The position numbers were made by a program, and so were the translations under genes. This document shows, one piece after another, positions 32,762-40,388 of a DNA stretch of 64,000 nucleotides. Every line of letters begins with the position of its first letter. Positions within the stretch are counted from its first letter, which is position 1. Origin of the DNA: JAYOEY01 sp038120295 (GTDB lineage Bacteria > Pseudomonadota > Alphaproteobacteria > MPNO01 > UBA2964); assembly GCA_038120295.1 (NCBI GenBank), contig JAYOLL010000020.1:7584-71583 (forward strand), given 5' to 3'. Below the pieces are notes generated by a model, which had not been told where the DNA came from, searched no databases, and saw only the letters and a program-made list of their open reading frames with translations.

Positions 32762-33078
32762 TGTTCACCATGGAAGAAATCTTCGTTCGGACCCGGGTGA
32801 ACCGGACGGAGCTGTCGGTGTGGATCGAGCGCGCCTGGGTCAGACCGGTTCGCGACGGGCGCGGCTGGCGGTTCAGCGACAGCGATCTGGCGCGGGTGGA
32901 AATGCTGTGCGATCTGAAACATGACCTTGGGCTCGATTCGGACGCTTTCGATGTCGTTCTGCCGCTGCTCGATCAGGTCTACGATCTCAGGCGCACCATC
33001 CGGGCGCTGACTGAGGCGATAGGCGAGCTTCCGGAGGAATCCCGGCGTCTCGTGATGGACCGGCTTTCGCGGGAATGA
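32761..33078 (+). CDS. cbpM: chaperone modulator CbpM-like, MerR-type helix-turn-helix
   Basis: A 105-residue protein with an N-terminal winged-helix-like part (EEIFVRTRVNRTELSVWIE, then WRFSDSDLARVEML) and a helical tail. It matches CbpM, which binds and inhibits the co-chaperone CbpA. Its ATG overlaps the dnaJ stop (TGATG), so the two are translated together, which strongly supports the CbpA-CbpM assignment. Confidence 0.85.
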   Translation: MFTMEEIFVRTRVNRTELSVWIERAWVRPVRDGRGWRFSDSDLARVEMLCDLKHDLGLDSDAFDVVLPLLDQVYDLRRTIRALTEAIGELPEESRRLVMDRLSRE

Positions 33079-33173
33079 TCGCCCTCGAACGATTCAACCG
33101 CTGCCTTCCGTGACCCGGCGCGATGGTGTAAAATTACGTGCAAATCTGGGAAATCTTCGAAAGGAAAGGGATA

Positions 33174-33998
33174 ATGCCGGAATCCGTGCCTTTGATGGCC
33201 GGCAAGAAGGGGCTGATCATGGGCGTCGCCAATGACCGGTCGCTTGCCTGGGGCATTACCCGGGCGCTTAACGAACACGGCGCCGAAGTCGCCTTCACCT
33301 ATCAGAACGAGACGCTTGAGAAGCGCGTGCGTCCGCTCGCGGAAGGAATCGGCGCCGACGTGCTGCTGGAATGCGACGTCTCCGACGATGCCAGTGTCGA
33401 AAACGTTTTTGCTCAGCTTGGCGAACGCTGGGGTTCGGTCGATTTCGTGGTTCACGGCATCGCCTTTTCCGACAAGAACGAGCTGACAGGGCGCTATCTC
33501 GATACCTCCGCCGGGAACTTCGCCAGGACTATGGCGATCTCCTGCTATTCCTTTACGTCCGTATGCCGCGCCGCGGCGCCGCTGATGACCAATGGCGGCA
33601 GCATCGTAACCCTGACCTATGCGGGGTCCGAGCGCGTGGTGCCGCATTACAACGTGATGGGTGTGGCGAAGGCAGCGCTCGAATGCAGCGTCAAATATCT
33701 GGCGGTCGATCTGGGCGCATCCAACGTCCGCGTCAACGCGATCTCCGCCGGGCCGATCCGTACGCTGGCGGCGTCCGGCATCGGCGATTTCCGTTACATC
33801 CTGAAATGGAACGAGTTCAATGCGCCGCTGAAGCGCAACACGACCATCGATGACGTCGGCGGCGCCGGGCTCTATCTCCTGTCGGACCTTTCATCCGGCG
33901 TGACCGGCGAGATTCACCATGTCGATTGCGGCTACAACATTATCGGCATGAAGGCGGTCGACGCGCCGGATATTTCAGCTGTGACCGGCTCGAAGTAA
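33174..33998 (+). CDS. fabI: enoyl-[acyl-carrier-protein] reductase (NADH)
   Basis: A 274-residue SDR-like enzyme that performs the last reduction of fatty-acid elongation. Seen: the altered nucleotide motif GVANDRSLAWGI, the active-site Tyr pair and Lys in TYAGSERVVPHYNVMGVAK, and the substrate-loop region NAISAGPIRTLAASGI. ATG 33174 has AAGGAAAGG just upstream; an in-frame GTG at 33138 is less likely. aroC begins two bases after its stop. Confidence 0.95.
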   Translation: MPESVPLMAGKKGLIMGVANDRSLAWGITRALNEHGAEVAFTYQNETLEKRVRPLAEGIGADVLLECDVSDDASVENVFAQLGERWGSVDFVVHGIAFSDKNELTGRYLDTSAGNFARTMAISCYSFTSVCRAAAPLMTNGGSIVTLTYAGSERVVPHYNVMGVAKAALECSVKYLAVDLGASNVRVNAISAGPIRTLAASGIGDFRYILKWNEFNAPLKRNTTIDDVGGAGLYLLSDLSSGVTGEIHHVDCGYNIIGMKAVDAPDISAVTGSK

Positions 33999-34000
33999 AA

Positions 34001-35083
34001 ATGTCCGATAACAGTTTCGGGACCCTGTTCCGCGTCACCACGTGGGGCGAGAGCCACGGGCCGGCCATTGGCTGCGTGGTTGACGGGACGCCGCCTGGTA
34101 TTCCGTTGACGGAGGCCGACCTCCAGCAATGGCTCGACAAGCGCAAGCCTGGCACGTCGCGCTTTGTCACCCAGCGGCGCGAACCGGATGAGGTCAGGAT
34201 CCTGTCCGGCGTGTTCGAGGGGAAGACGACCGGTACGTCCATTGGATTGCTGATCGAAAACCAGGACGCTCGCAGCCGCGACTATTCCGAGATCGCCGAA
34301 AAGTTCCGGCCCGGCCATGCCGATTACACCTACTTTAAGAAATACGGCTTCCGCGACTATCGCGGGGGCGGGCGACCGAGCGCGCGTGAGACCGCGATGC
34401 GGGTCGCCGCCGGCGGCATCGCCCGGAAAATTCTGCAGAAAGAGCTGGGCCGCGGGTTTCGCATTCGCGGCGCGATGGTGCAGATGGGCGATATCGCCAT
34501 CGACCGGAAGAAATGGGTCTGGTCGCAGCGCGAGAAAAACCCCTTCTGGTGTCCCGATGCCGGGACTGCGGAGATCTGGGCAGAACATCTGGACAAGGTG
34601 CGCAAGGCAGGATCGTCGGTTGGCGCGGTGATCGAAATCGTCGCCTCCGGCGTCCCTGCCGGTTTGGGCGCGCCGATCTACGGCAAGCTCGATGTCGACC
34701 TCGCCGCCGCCATGATGGGGATCAACGCGGTCAAGGGGGTGGAAATCGGCGCGGGCTTCGGTGCAGCAGCGCTCTCGGGCGAGGATAACGCCGACGAGAT
34801 GCGGATGAAAAACGGCAAGGTCGAGTTCCTGTCGAACAATGCCGGCGGCATACTCGGCGGCATCTCGACCGGACAGGACGTCGTCGTGCGCTTCGCCGTC
34901 AAACCCACCAGTTCGATCCTGACGCCAAGGCAGACGATCACGAAATCGGGCCGCAACACGACCGTCGCCACCAAAGGCCGTCACGATCCCTGCGTCGGTA
35001 TTCGCGGGGTCCCGGTAGGCGAGGCGATGATGGCCTGCGTGCTGGCCGATCATCTGCTGCGCCACAGAGGCCAGAACGGTTAG
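34001..35083 (+). CDS. aroC: chorismate synthase
   Basis: A 360-residue FMN-dependent enzyme converting EPSP to chorismate, the last step of the shikimate pathway. Signatures: GESHGPAIGCVVDG at the start, RPGHADYTYFKKYG, RGGGRPSARETAMRVAAG and the late ATKGRHDPCVGIRGVPV. Its ATG is two bases after the fabI stop, in one transcript. The last four bases overlap the 3' end of a convergent ThDP-enzyme gene. Confidence 0.97.
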   Translation: MSDNSFGTLFRVTTWGESHGPAIGCVVDGTPPGIPLTEADLQQWLDKRKPGTSRFVTQRREPDEVRILSGVFEGKTTGTSIGLLIENQDARSRDYSEIAEKFRPGHADYTYFKKYGFRDYRGGGRPSARETAMRVAAGGIARKILQKELGRGFRIRGAMVQMGDIAIDRKKWVWSQREKNPFWCPDAGTAEIWAEHLDKVRKAGSSVGAVIEIVASGVPAGLGAPIYGKLDVDLAAAMMGINAVKGVEIGAGFGAAALSGEDNADEMRMKNGKVEFLSNNAGGILGGISTGQDVVVRFAVKPTSSILTPRQTITKSGRNTTVATKGRHDPCVGIRGVPVGEAMMACVLADHLLRHRGQNG

Positions 35084-36762
35084 CGCGGTAACGCCCTCAC
35101 CGTATTATCAAGAGCCACATCCAGTAGCGTCGGCCCCTTGCTTGCCAGCGCCGCGTCAATGGCCGGGCGCACGGCGTCCGGCTCGGTTACGCGTTCGGAT
35201 TTCACGCCCATGGATTCCGCCAGCCCCGCGAAATCGATCGGCGGCTTGTCGAAATCCATCCCGACATAGGCCTCGCTGTCGTGGAACACGCGCAACCGCT
35301 GCTTGAGGATGCGATAGCTGCGGTTGTTGGCGATCACGAAGGTCACCGGCAGGTCGAGATGGGCGGCGGTCCAAAGCGCCTGGATCGAATACATCGCGCT
35401 GCCGTCGCCCGACAGGCACACCACCGGCCGGTCGGGATGGGCTAGCTGTACGCCCAGCGACGCCGGCAGACCCCAGCCGATGCCGCCGCTCGCATTGCCG
35501 TGGAAATTGTACCGGTCGCGATAGGGCCAGAGATGCGGCAGGGCGCGCGAGCTGGTGAGGGATTCGTTGACGATGATGGCGTCCTCGGGCAGCGCATCGA
35601 CCACGTTGAACATCAGCCAGTCCGGTTCGATAGGGCTGGCGGATGCCTTCTCCATCGCGGCTTCGCGGGCCTTGGCGTTGCGCGCTGTCCAGTTGATACC
35701 GGAGAGCTCCGCGATCCGGTCATTTGCCAGCTTCGCCAGAGCAGCGCCGCCCTGTCGTTCAAGTTCGGGTATCAGCGCGCGCAGCGTTTCCCGCACGTCG
35801 GCGCGGATCGCGATATCGGCGTGGTAGTTCTTGCCCATCTCCCAGTCGTCGAGGCCGATCTGAACGACGGAGGCATGCGGCGGCATCGGTTCGACAGCGC
35901 TCGCGGTCGAGGTGCGCAGCACTTCTGCGCCGACAAAGACCAGCAGGTCGTACGGGTCGAGCGCCGCACGGATATCCTTCTGGCCGCGCGACAGCTCGCC
36001 GATATAGCAGGGCGATTCCGACAGGAAGTGCGAGCCGTAGGCGATGGTCTGCTGCAGCGCCGGCGCACCGAGCGTTTCGGCGAACCGAGCCGCTTCGGCC
36101 AGCGTGTCGCAGACGACGATCTCGTTGCCGGCGATGATCGCGGGGTTCTTTGCGGCGATCAGTCTTGTCGCCAGGGCCGAAACGGCCTCATCCGTCGGCC
36201 GGACCCGTGTGTCGATCCGCGTCGCGCTTCCCAGATCGATGCCGTCCTCGTCTTTCAGCACGTCGCCCGGGAGCGACAGGAAGACAGGTCCCATTGGCGG
36301 CGTCATGGCGATCTTGGCGGCGCGGCGGACAATACGCGGCATGTCTTCCAGCCGCGTGATTTCCACCGCCCATTTCACCAGCGGCGTCGCGATGGGCACC
36401 AGAGGCTCATAGAGAACCGGTTCGGTGAGCATGTGGCCCTGCTCGTGCTGACCCGCTGTGATGATCATCGGCGTGTGAGTGAAGCGCGCGTTGTAGATCG
36501 CGCCCATCGCATTGCCGAGACCGGGCGCGACATGAACGTTGCAGGCGGTCAGCTTTCCGCTGGCGCGACCGAACCCGTCCGCCATACCGATCACCACCGA
36601 TTCTTGAAGGCCAAGCACGTAGGGAATCTCGGTCTGCTTGCCGAGCGCGTCCATCACGGGCAGTTCGGTGGTGCCCGGATTGCCGAACATGTGCGTGACG
36701 CCTTCGTCCGCGAGAAGCGAAAGAAAGGCGGTGCCGCCCTGTATCCGATTGACCGCATCCAT
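35080..36762 (-). CDS. ThDP-dependent decarboxylase, benzoylformate-decarboxylase-like
   Basis: A 560-residue thiamine diphosphate enzyme. The N-terminal part has GNPGTTELPVM, LGLQESVVIGMADGFGRASG with the cofactor-activating Glu, and NVHVAPGLGNAMGAIYN, which matches the His-containing loop of benzoylformate decarboxylase (MdlC). The C-terminal ThDP motif is GDGSAMYSIQAL ending in IANNRSY. So a 2-oxo acid decarboxylase acting on aromatic or branched substrates is likely; it differs clearly from the ThDP enzyme at 9110. A racemase-fold gene follows closely on the same strand (45 bases upstream in coordinate terms, so it is transcribed after that gene). Confidence 0.82.
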   Translation of the reverse strand: MDAVNRIQGGTAFLSLLADEGVTHMFGNPGTTELPVMDALGKQTEIPYVLGLQESVVIGMADGFGRASGKLTACNVHVAPGLGNAMGAIYNARFTHTPMIITAGQHEQGHMLTEPVLYEPLVPIATPLVKWAVEITRLEDMPRIVRRAAKIAMTPPMGPVFLSLPGDVLKDEDGIDLGSATRIDTRVRPTDEAVSALATRLIAAKNPAIIAGNEIVVCDTLAEAARFAETLGAPALQQTIAYGSHFLSESPCYIGELSRGQKDIRAALDPYDLLVFVGAEVLRTSTASAVEPMPPHASVVQIGLDDWEMGKNYHADIAIRADVRETLRALIPELERQGGAALAKLANDRIAELSGINWTARNAKAREAAMEKASASPIEPDWLMFNVVDALPEDAIIVNESLTSSRALPHLWPYRDRYNFHGNASGGIGWGLPASLGVQLAHPDRPVVCLSGDGSAMYSIQALWTAAHLDLPVTFVIANNRSYRILKQRLRVFHDSEAYVGMDFDKPPIDFAGLAESMGVKSERVTEPDAVRPAIDAALASKGPTLLDVALDNTVRALPR

Positions 36763-36807
36763 GAGCCCGGTTCCCCGTCGTTGTCAGTTGCCGGCCATTA
36801 TGCGCGC

Positions 36808-37533
36808 TTATCGCCCGAGGAACAGCCTGCCGAGCGTGGGATCGGGGTCGAATTCAGGCAGGCTGTTCGAAAGTCGCCGAAGCGCCATCCAGAGCGATGC
36901 CTGCACGCTGGTGACCGCTGGTTTGCCGAGCGCCGTTTCGGTGGATGCGATGGCTTCTGTCGCGCGCGTGTTGGACCCGCTGAAGAACACGCCGTCCGCG
37001 TCCGAACTGTCGATGGATTTCGCTGCGGCGAGCCAGTCTTCCGGCGTCGCCATGTTGGATTTCTTTCCCAGATCGAGTCCTGTCGCGTCGATAACGCTGA
37101 ACCCGGATGCTTCGAGAAAGGCGCGTTCCCGCTCCGTGGCGGCCTCCCCGTTCGGAGCGATGAGAACCGGTCTTTCGATGGCCGCCGCGCGCAGCGCCGC
37201 CACGGCGGCGCCAGTGGCGGTAAAGGCCGGCGTATCCGCTGCCTGCTCGATGGCGGCGACGATTTCCTGTTCTCCGTCCGGGCCGCGCTCCATCATGACG
37301 GCGGTGCCCTGCAGACAGATCAGATCAACGCCCGCATCGGCCAGCAGCGCGGCGCAGTCGAGGATGTCCGTTTCGATATCCGCGGCGCGCCGCTCTCCGC
37401 CGGAGCCGAGCCGGATACGCGTGACGTGAACGCCGATTTCCTCCGGCGCGTAGGCCCGAAAGTAGGTTTCCAGCGTCCAGTTGCCGGAGGACAGGATGAC
37501 GCCCAAGCGGGCATGAGGTGGAATGGCGATCAT
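36808..37533 (-). CDS. Asp/Glu racemase-fold protein (maleate isomerase/arylmalonate decarboxylase-like)
   Basis: A 241-residue protein of the Asp/Glu racemase superfamily. It has ARLGVILSSGNWTLE at the start, LQGTAVMMERG where the first active-site Cys is normally found, and ADGVFFSGSNTRA near the second. Neither position carries Cys (the usual pair is Cys-Thr and Cys-Thr/Thr), so a cysteine-based racemase is unlikely; an esterase-like or binding role is possible. GAGGAG precedes ATG 37533. The downstream ThDP decarboxylase would fit a malonate or mandelate-type pathway, but this is inference. Confidence 0.7.
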   Translation of the reverse strand: MIAIPPHARLGVILSSGNWTLETYFRAYAPEEIGVHVTRIRLGSGGERRAADIETDILDCAALLADAGVDLICLQGTAVMMERGPDGEQEIVAAIEQAADTPAFTATGAAVAALRAAAIERPVLIAPNGEAATERERAFLEASGFSVIDATGLDLGKKSNMATPEDWLAAAKSIDSSDADGVFFSGSNTRATEAIASTETALGKPAVTSVQASLWMALRRLSNSLPEFDPDPTLGRLFLGR

Positions 37534-37592
37534 GGCGCGGCTCCTCGCGGCAATGGCCGGAATGCTATCACGAGTTGGCGAATTCGGGGATG

Positions 37593-38507
37593 TCAGTCTG
37601 GCAGGTCGTTCGCCAGCTTCGCTTTGTTCAGAAGTGCGAGGCCGTTCTGCTGGATGATGGTTTTCAGAAGGTCGACATAGTCCATGCCGCGTTCCGAGTA
37701 GCGCTGGAGATGCGCGGCGAGCGCCAGACCCGTATCCGCACCCCTGGCTCGGGCGATCCGCAGTTCGCGATAGGCGGGATTGCTGTTTATGTTGCGGGCA
37801 TAATCCCAGGCCGATCCGATTAACCGCCGATAGGATTTCACCGCGTGACGGCTGCCCGGCTTTGCCTCGCGCGGTTTGATGCCTTCTCCCTCGACAAAGG
37901 TCCACTGGCCGAACAGCGCGTTGCCTTTGAGCGCAAAGCGGGAAGTGCCCCAGCCGCTTTCGGCGGCGGCCTGCGCCAGGGCGAGAGCGGGCGGGATCGG
38001 TACGATGCGTCTCCTCAGTTCGGCGGTCTGTTCCGGTTTCACGCGATAAAGGAGCGCAATTTGTTTGAGCCAGTCCGCTTCGCGTTCGGTCGGCTTTTCG
38101 CCTCTCTGCTGCTTGCGAAGCAGGCGGAGCAACGCCGCGCGCTGTTTTTCGATATGCTTGTTGACCTGCAGGACCAGCGGCAGAACGGATCTGATGAACA
38201 GGCGCTTTCGTTCGGCGGCGTTTTCGGTCCCCGAAAAATCGGCCGGCAGTTTTCTGAGCTGAAACGGCGGGACTTCTGCCTTGCCGGACCGGACGGCGGC
38301 GAGCCTGTATCCAGCCGCATCGAACACTACGGCCATTGATTCGGCGCTTTCGAATGTCACATCGAAAGCCGGCTGAAAAGGAGCGCCGGGGCGCGGCAAG
38401 CCTGCCCGTTTCCACGGATCGCTGACATTGCCGTATAAGAAGGCCAGGGCGAAAACGGCGACGGCCGCGGCGATACCGAGCGCCAACGTCCTCTGCAGCT
38501 TCGTCAT
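37593..38507 (-). CDS. glucosaminidase-domain (Bax/FlgJ-like) protein
   Basis: A 304-residue protein with an N-terminal membrane helix or signal (about 8-25) and a C-terminal glucosaminidase domain: LALAQAAAESGWGTSRFALKG holds the catalytic Glu and is followed by NALFGQWTF and the NINSNPAYRELR region. It resembles E. coli Bax, a peptidoglycan hydrolase-like protein. ATG 38507 overlaps the stop of the upstream membrane subunit gene (ATGA), so it is attached to the sulfite-oxidation operon, which seems a chance or structural association. Confidence 0.82.
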   Translation of the reverse strand: MTKLQRTLALGIAAAVAVFALAFLYGNVSDPWKRAGLPRPGAPFQPAFDVTFESAESMAVVFDAAGYRLAAVRSGKAEVPPFQLRKLPADFSGTENAAERKRLFIRSVLPLVLQVNKHIEKQRAALLRLLRKQQRGEKPTEREADWLKQIALLYRVKPEQTAELRRRIVPIPPALALAQAAAESGWGTSRFALKGNALFGQWTFVEGEGIKPREAKPGSRHAVKSYRRLIGSAWDYARNINSNPAYRELRIARARGADTGLALAAHLQRYSERGMDYVDLLKTIIQQNGLALLNKAKLANDLPD

Positions 38508-39454
38508 CAGGACGAATCCGCTCCATAATAGAGGTTGGCGGTATGCTTGGCCTCGGCGAAAAACAGCCAGCGTTCCACCATAGTACCTGCCATGCCGACG
38601 ATGACGGCGACGACTGCGCCCGTGTAGCGTATCCACGGTTCATGTTCGATGGTGATCAGCGCGACGCCCCAGGGTATCAGGAAATAGCAGAAGAACGCCG
38701 TCCGCCGCAGAGAGAACGCATGCGTCCGGGCGACCTGGTATCCCATTTCCTTCTGTACGTAGTTTTCCTGCGTATTCGGCGGGTCGAGCTGTCGCACCGG
38801 CCCGGCGTCCGGCAGCCCCAGGGCGCTTTCCGGCGGCACCCAGGTCGGGTGGGAATCGATAAATATCCAGTATTTCCGCTTGAAGAACAGCGCCACCACG
38901 CCCGCGATCACCATGAAGACCCCGATCCAGGGTGAATGGACGCCGAAGAAGTGCGCCAGCATGTTGAACCAGAGCGACCCCGTCCAGAGCGCGAAGGCGA
39001 GATAGACCCGCACGGTGTTCGGGTTGAACCAGGCGCGGATGGTCCGCAGGCTCGCGTATATCATGCCGGTCGCGACCACGGTCATAACCGAAAACACGAT
39101 AGTCATCATGGCGAACAGGTTGGCTGCGCCGTCCAGCGAGCCCAGAATTATCCACCAGTAGGCCAGCAGCAGCGCCGGCAGGTAGGTGAAAAGCGCCAGA
39201 ACCCCTTCGCGCGACAGCCAGGACGACCGCCACTGGGACAGCGCACGCCAGGCGCGTTCGGGATGCCCCAGGTGAAAGGTCGAGGACAACAGCCCGCCTG
39301 TGATCATGCCAAGAGCCAGGACGAACCCTGCGACCCCGAACCAGCGGTCTGCAGGCACGCCTCCGGTCATCCCGAAAAGCGCCATGCAGGTCAGCAGCCC
39401 GTACCCGGCGCCGGAGAATGTCGTGAAGACGATGACGGAATAGGCGGGATGCAT
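38507..39454 (-). CDS. soeC: sulfite dehydrogenase membrane subunit SoeC (DmsC/NrfD-type)
   Basis: A 315-residue integral membrane protein with about eight helices, of the DmsC-type anchor group that passes electrons to quinone. Seen: GGLLSSTFHLGHPERAWRAL near the start, with two His in the helix, and FNMLAHFFGVH in the middle. Its place after the iron-sulfur and molybdenum subunits (SoeB, SoeA) gives the order soeA-soeB-soeC in transcription direction. A general DmsC anchor would look the same, so the SoeC name rests on the neighbours and on the SoeA match. Confidence 0.8.
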   Translation of the reverse strand: MHPAYSVIVFTTFSGAGYGLLTCMALFGMTGGVPADRWFGVAGFVLALGMITGGLLSSTFHLGHPERAWRALSQWRSSWLSREGVLALFTYLPALLLAYWWIILGSLDGAANLFAMMTIVFSVMTVVATGMIYASLRTIRAWFNPNTVRVYLAFALWTGSLWFNMLAHFFGVHSPWIGVFMVIAGVVALFFKRKYWIFIDSHPTWVPPESALGLPDAGPVRQLDPPNTQENYVQKEMGYQVARTHAFSLRRTAFFCYFLIPWGVALITIEHEPWIRYTGAVVAVIVGMAGTMVERWLFFAEAKHTANLYYGADSS

Positions 39455-39484
39455 GGCGTCAGTTCTCGCTGGCGACCGGACGAG

Positions 39485-39605
39485 TCGAGAGGGAGTCCCC
39501 CATCTCACCCCAACCCTTTCCTTCCCCGAGGGAAGAGAGGGGGGTGACCGCGATACGGCAACAGAGTCCCCCTCCGCCCTTCAGGGGGGAGGGGACAGGG
39601 GAGGT
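39485..39605. repeat. GC-rich palindromic repeat between soeB and soeC
   Basis: Two C/T-to-G/A imperfect hairpins, one around CCTTCCCCGAGGGAAG near 39520-39536 and one pairing TCCCCCT near 39568 with the G-rich run near 39583-39590. They fill part of the 184-base gap inside the soe operon and match the palindromes at 2244 and 11226. Within an operon such a hairpin could lower soeC expression. Confidence 0.55.
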
Positions 39606-39638
39606 CGGTGTTCTCGACGATTCGAAACGAAACATGGC

Positions 39639-40388
39639 TTACCGCGACAGGATCCGGTCGATCCAGCGGAACAGCCCGTCGGCGGCGCTGTCCTCAGGTG
39701 TGGGTATGGGCGTCAGCGCCTGGGGGCCGCCCTCGGCGCCTTTTCGGCGCGGACGGGGCGGCAGGTAGCGATTGACCGGCCTGTACCCGAGTTCCTCCAT
39801 CGGCGCGACGCCACCGCGTTCGGCGACCAGTCGCGACACGTCGGAATTCGGATCGCCTAGATCGCCGAAATGACGCGCGTTCGCCGGGCAGGTCGAAACG
39901 CAGGCCGGTACGCGGTCTTCCTCGTCGAGATTTTCGTTGTAGATACGGTCGATGCAGAGCGTGCATTTTTTCATCACGCCCGCGTCGTAATCGTATTCGC
40001 GCGCGCCGTAGGGGCAGGCCCAGGAACACAGCTTGCAGCCGATGCAGATGTCCTCGTTGACCAGCACGATGCCGTCTTCCGCCCGCTTGTAGGAAGCGCC
40101 GGTTGGGCACACCTCGACGCAGGCTGCATTGTCGCAATGCAGGCAGGAGCGCGGGAAATTGACGGTGCGGCTGTTCTCCCCTTCGCCGCATTCGTATGAA
40201 TGGACCCGGTTGAACCAGACGCCCGACGCGTCCGCGCCGAACGGGTTGTCATCGGGGAGGGGCGCCGAATGACCGCCGGTGTTCCATTCCTTGCAGTTGA
40301 CCGCGCAGGCGTGACAGCCGACGCAGGTGTCGAGATCGATGACAAGTCCCAGCTTCTTGCCGGCGTTTTCCGGCGGCAGCATCGTCAT
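39639..40388 (-). CDS. soeB: sulfite dehydrogenase iron-sulfur subunit SoeB
   Basis: A 249-residue ferredoxin-like electron-transfer subunit with four Cys sets for [4Fe-4S] clusters: CVGCHACAVNC, CLHCDNAACVEVCP, CIGCKLCSWACP and CTLCIDR with a later CVSTCP. It carries electrons from the molybdenum subunit to the membrane anchor. There is no signal peptide, so it is cytoplasmic like SoeA. Its ATG overlaps the soeA stop by four bases. The Pro- and Arg-rich tail (about 205-235) is not needed for cluster binding. Confidence 0.85.
   Translation of the reverse strand: MTMLPPENAGKKLGLVIDLDTCVGCHACAVNCKEWNTGGHSAPLPDDNPFGADASGVWFNRVHSYECGEGENSRTVNFPRSCLHCDNAACVEVCPTGASYKRAEDGIVLVNEDICIGCKLCSWACPYGAREYDYDAGVMKKCTLCIDRIYNENLDEEDRVPACVSTCPANARHFGDLGDPNSDVSRLVAERGGVAPMEELGYRPVNRYLPPRPRRKGAEGGPQALTPIPTPEDSAADGLFRWIDRILSR

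Noticed and set aside
35500..37680. A 726-codon plus-strand open frame antisense to the ThDP decarboxylase and racemase-like genes
   Set aside because: Its translation shows no recognisable domain and has the Arg/Gly/Ala bias of antisense high-GC DNA, while the minus strand has two clear protein families.
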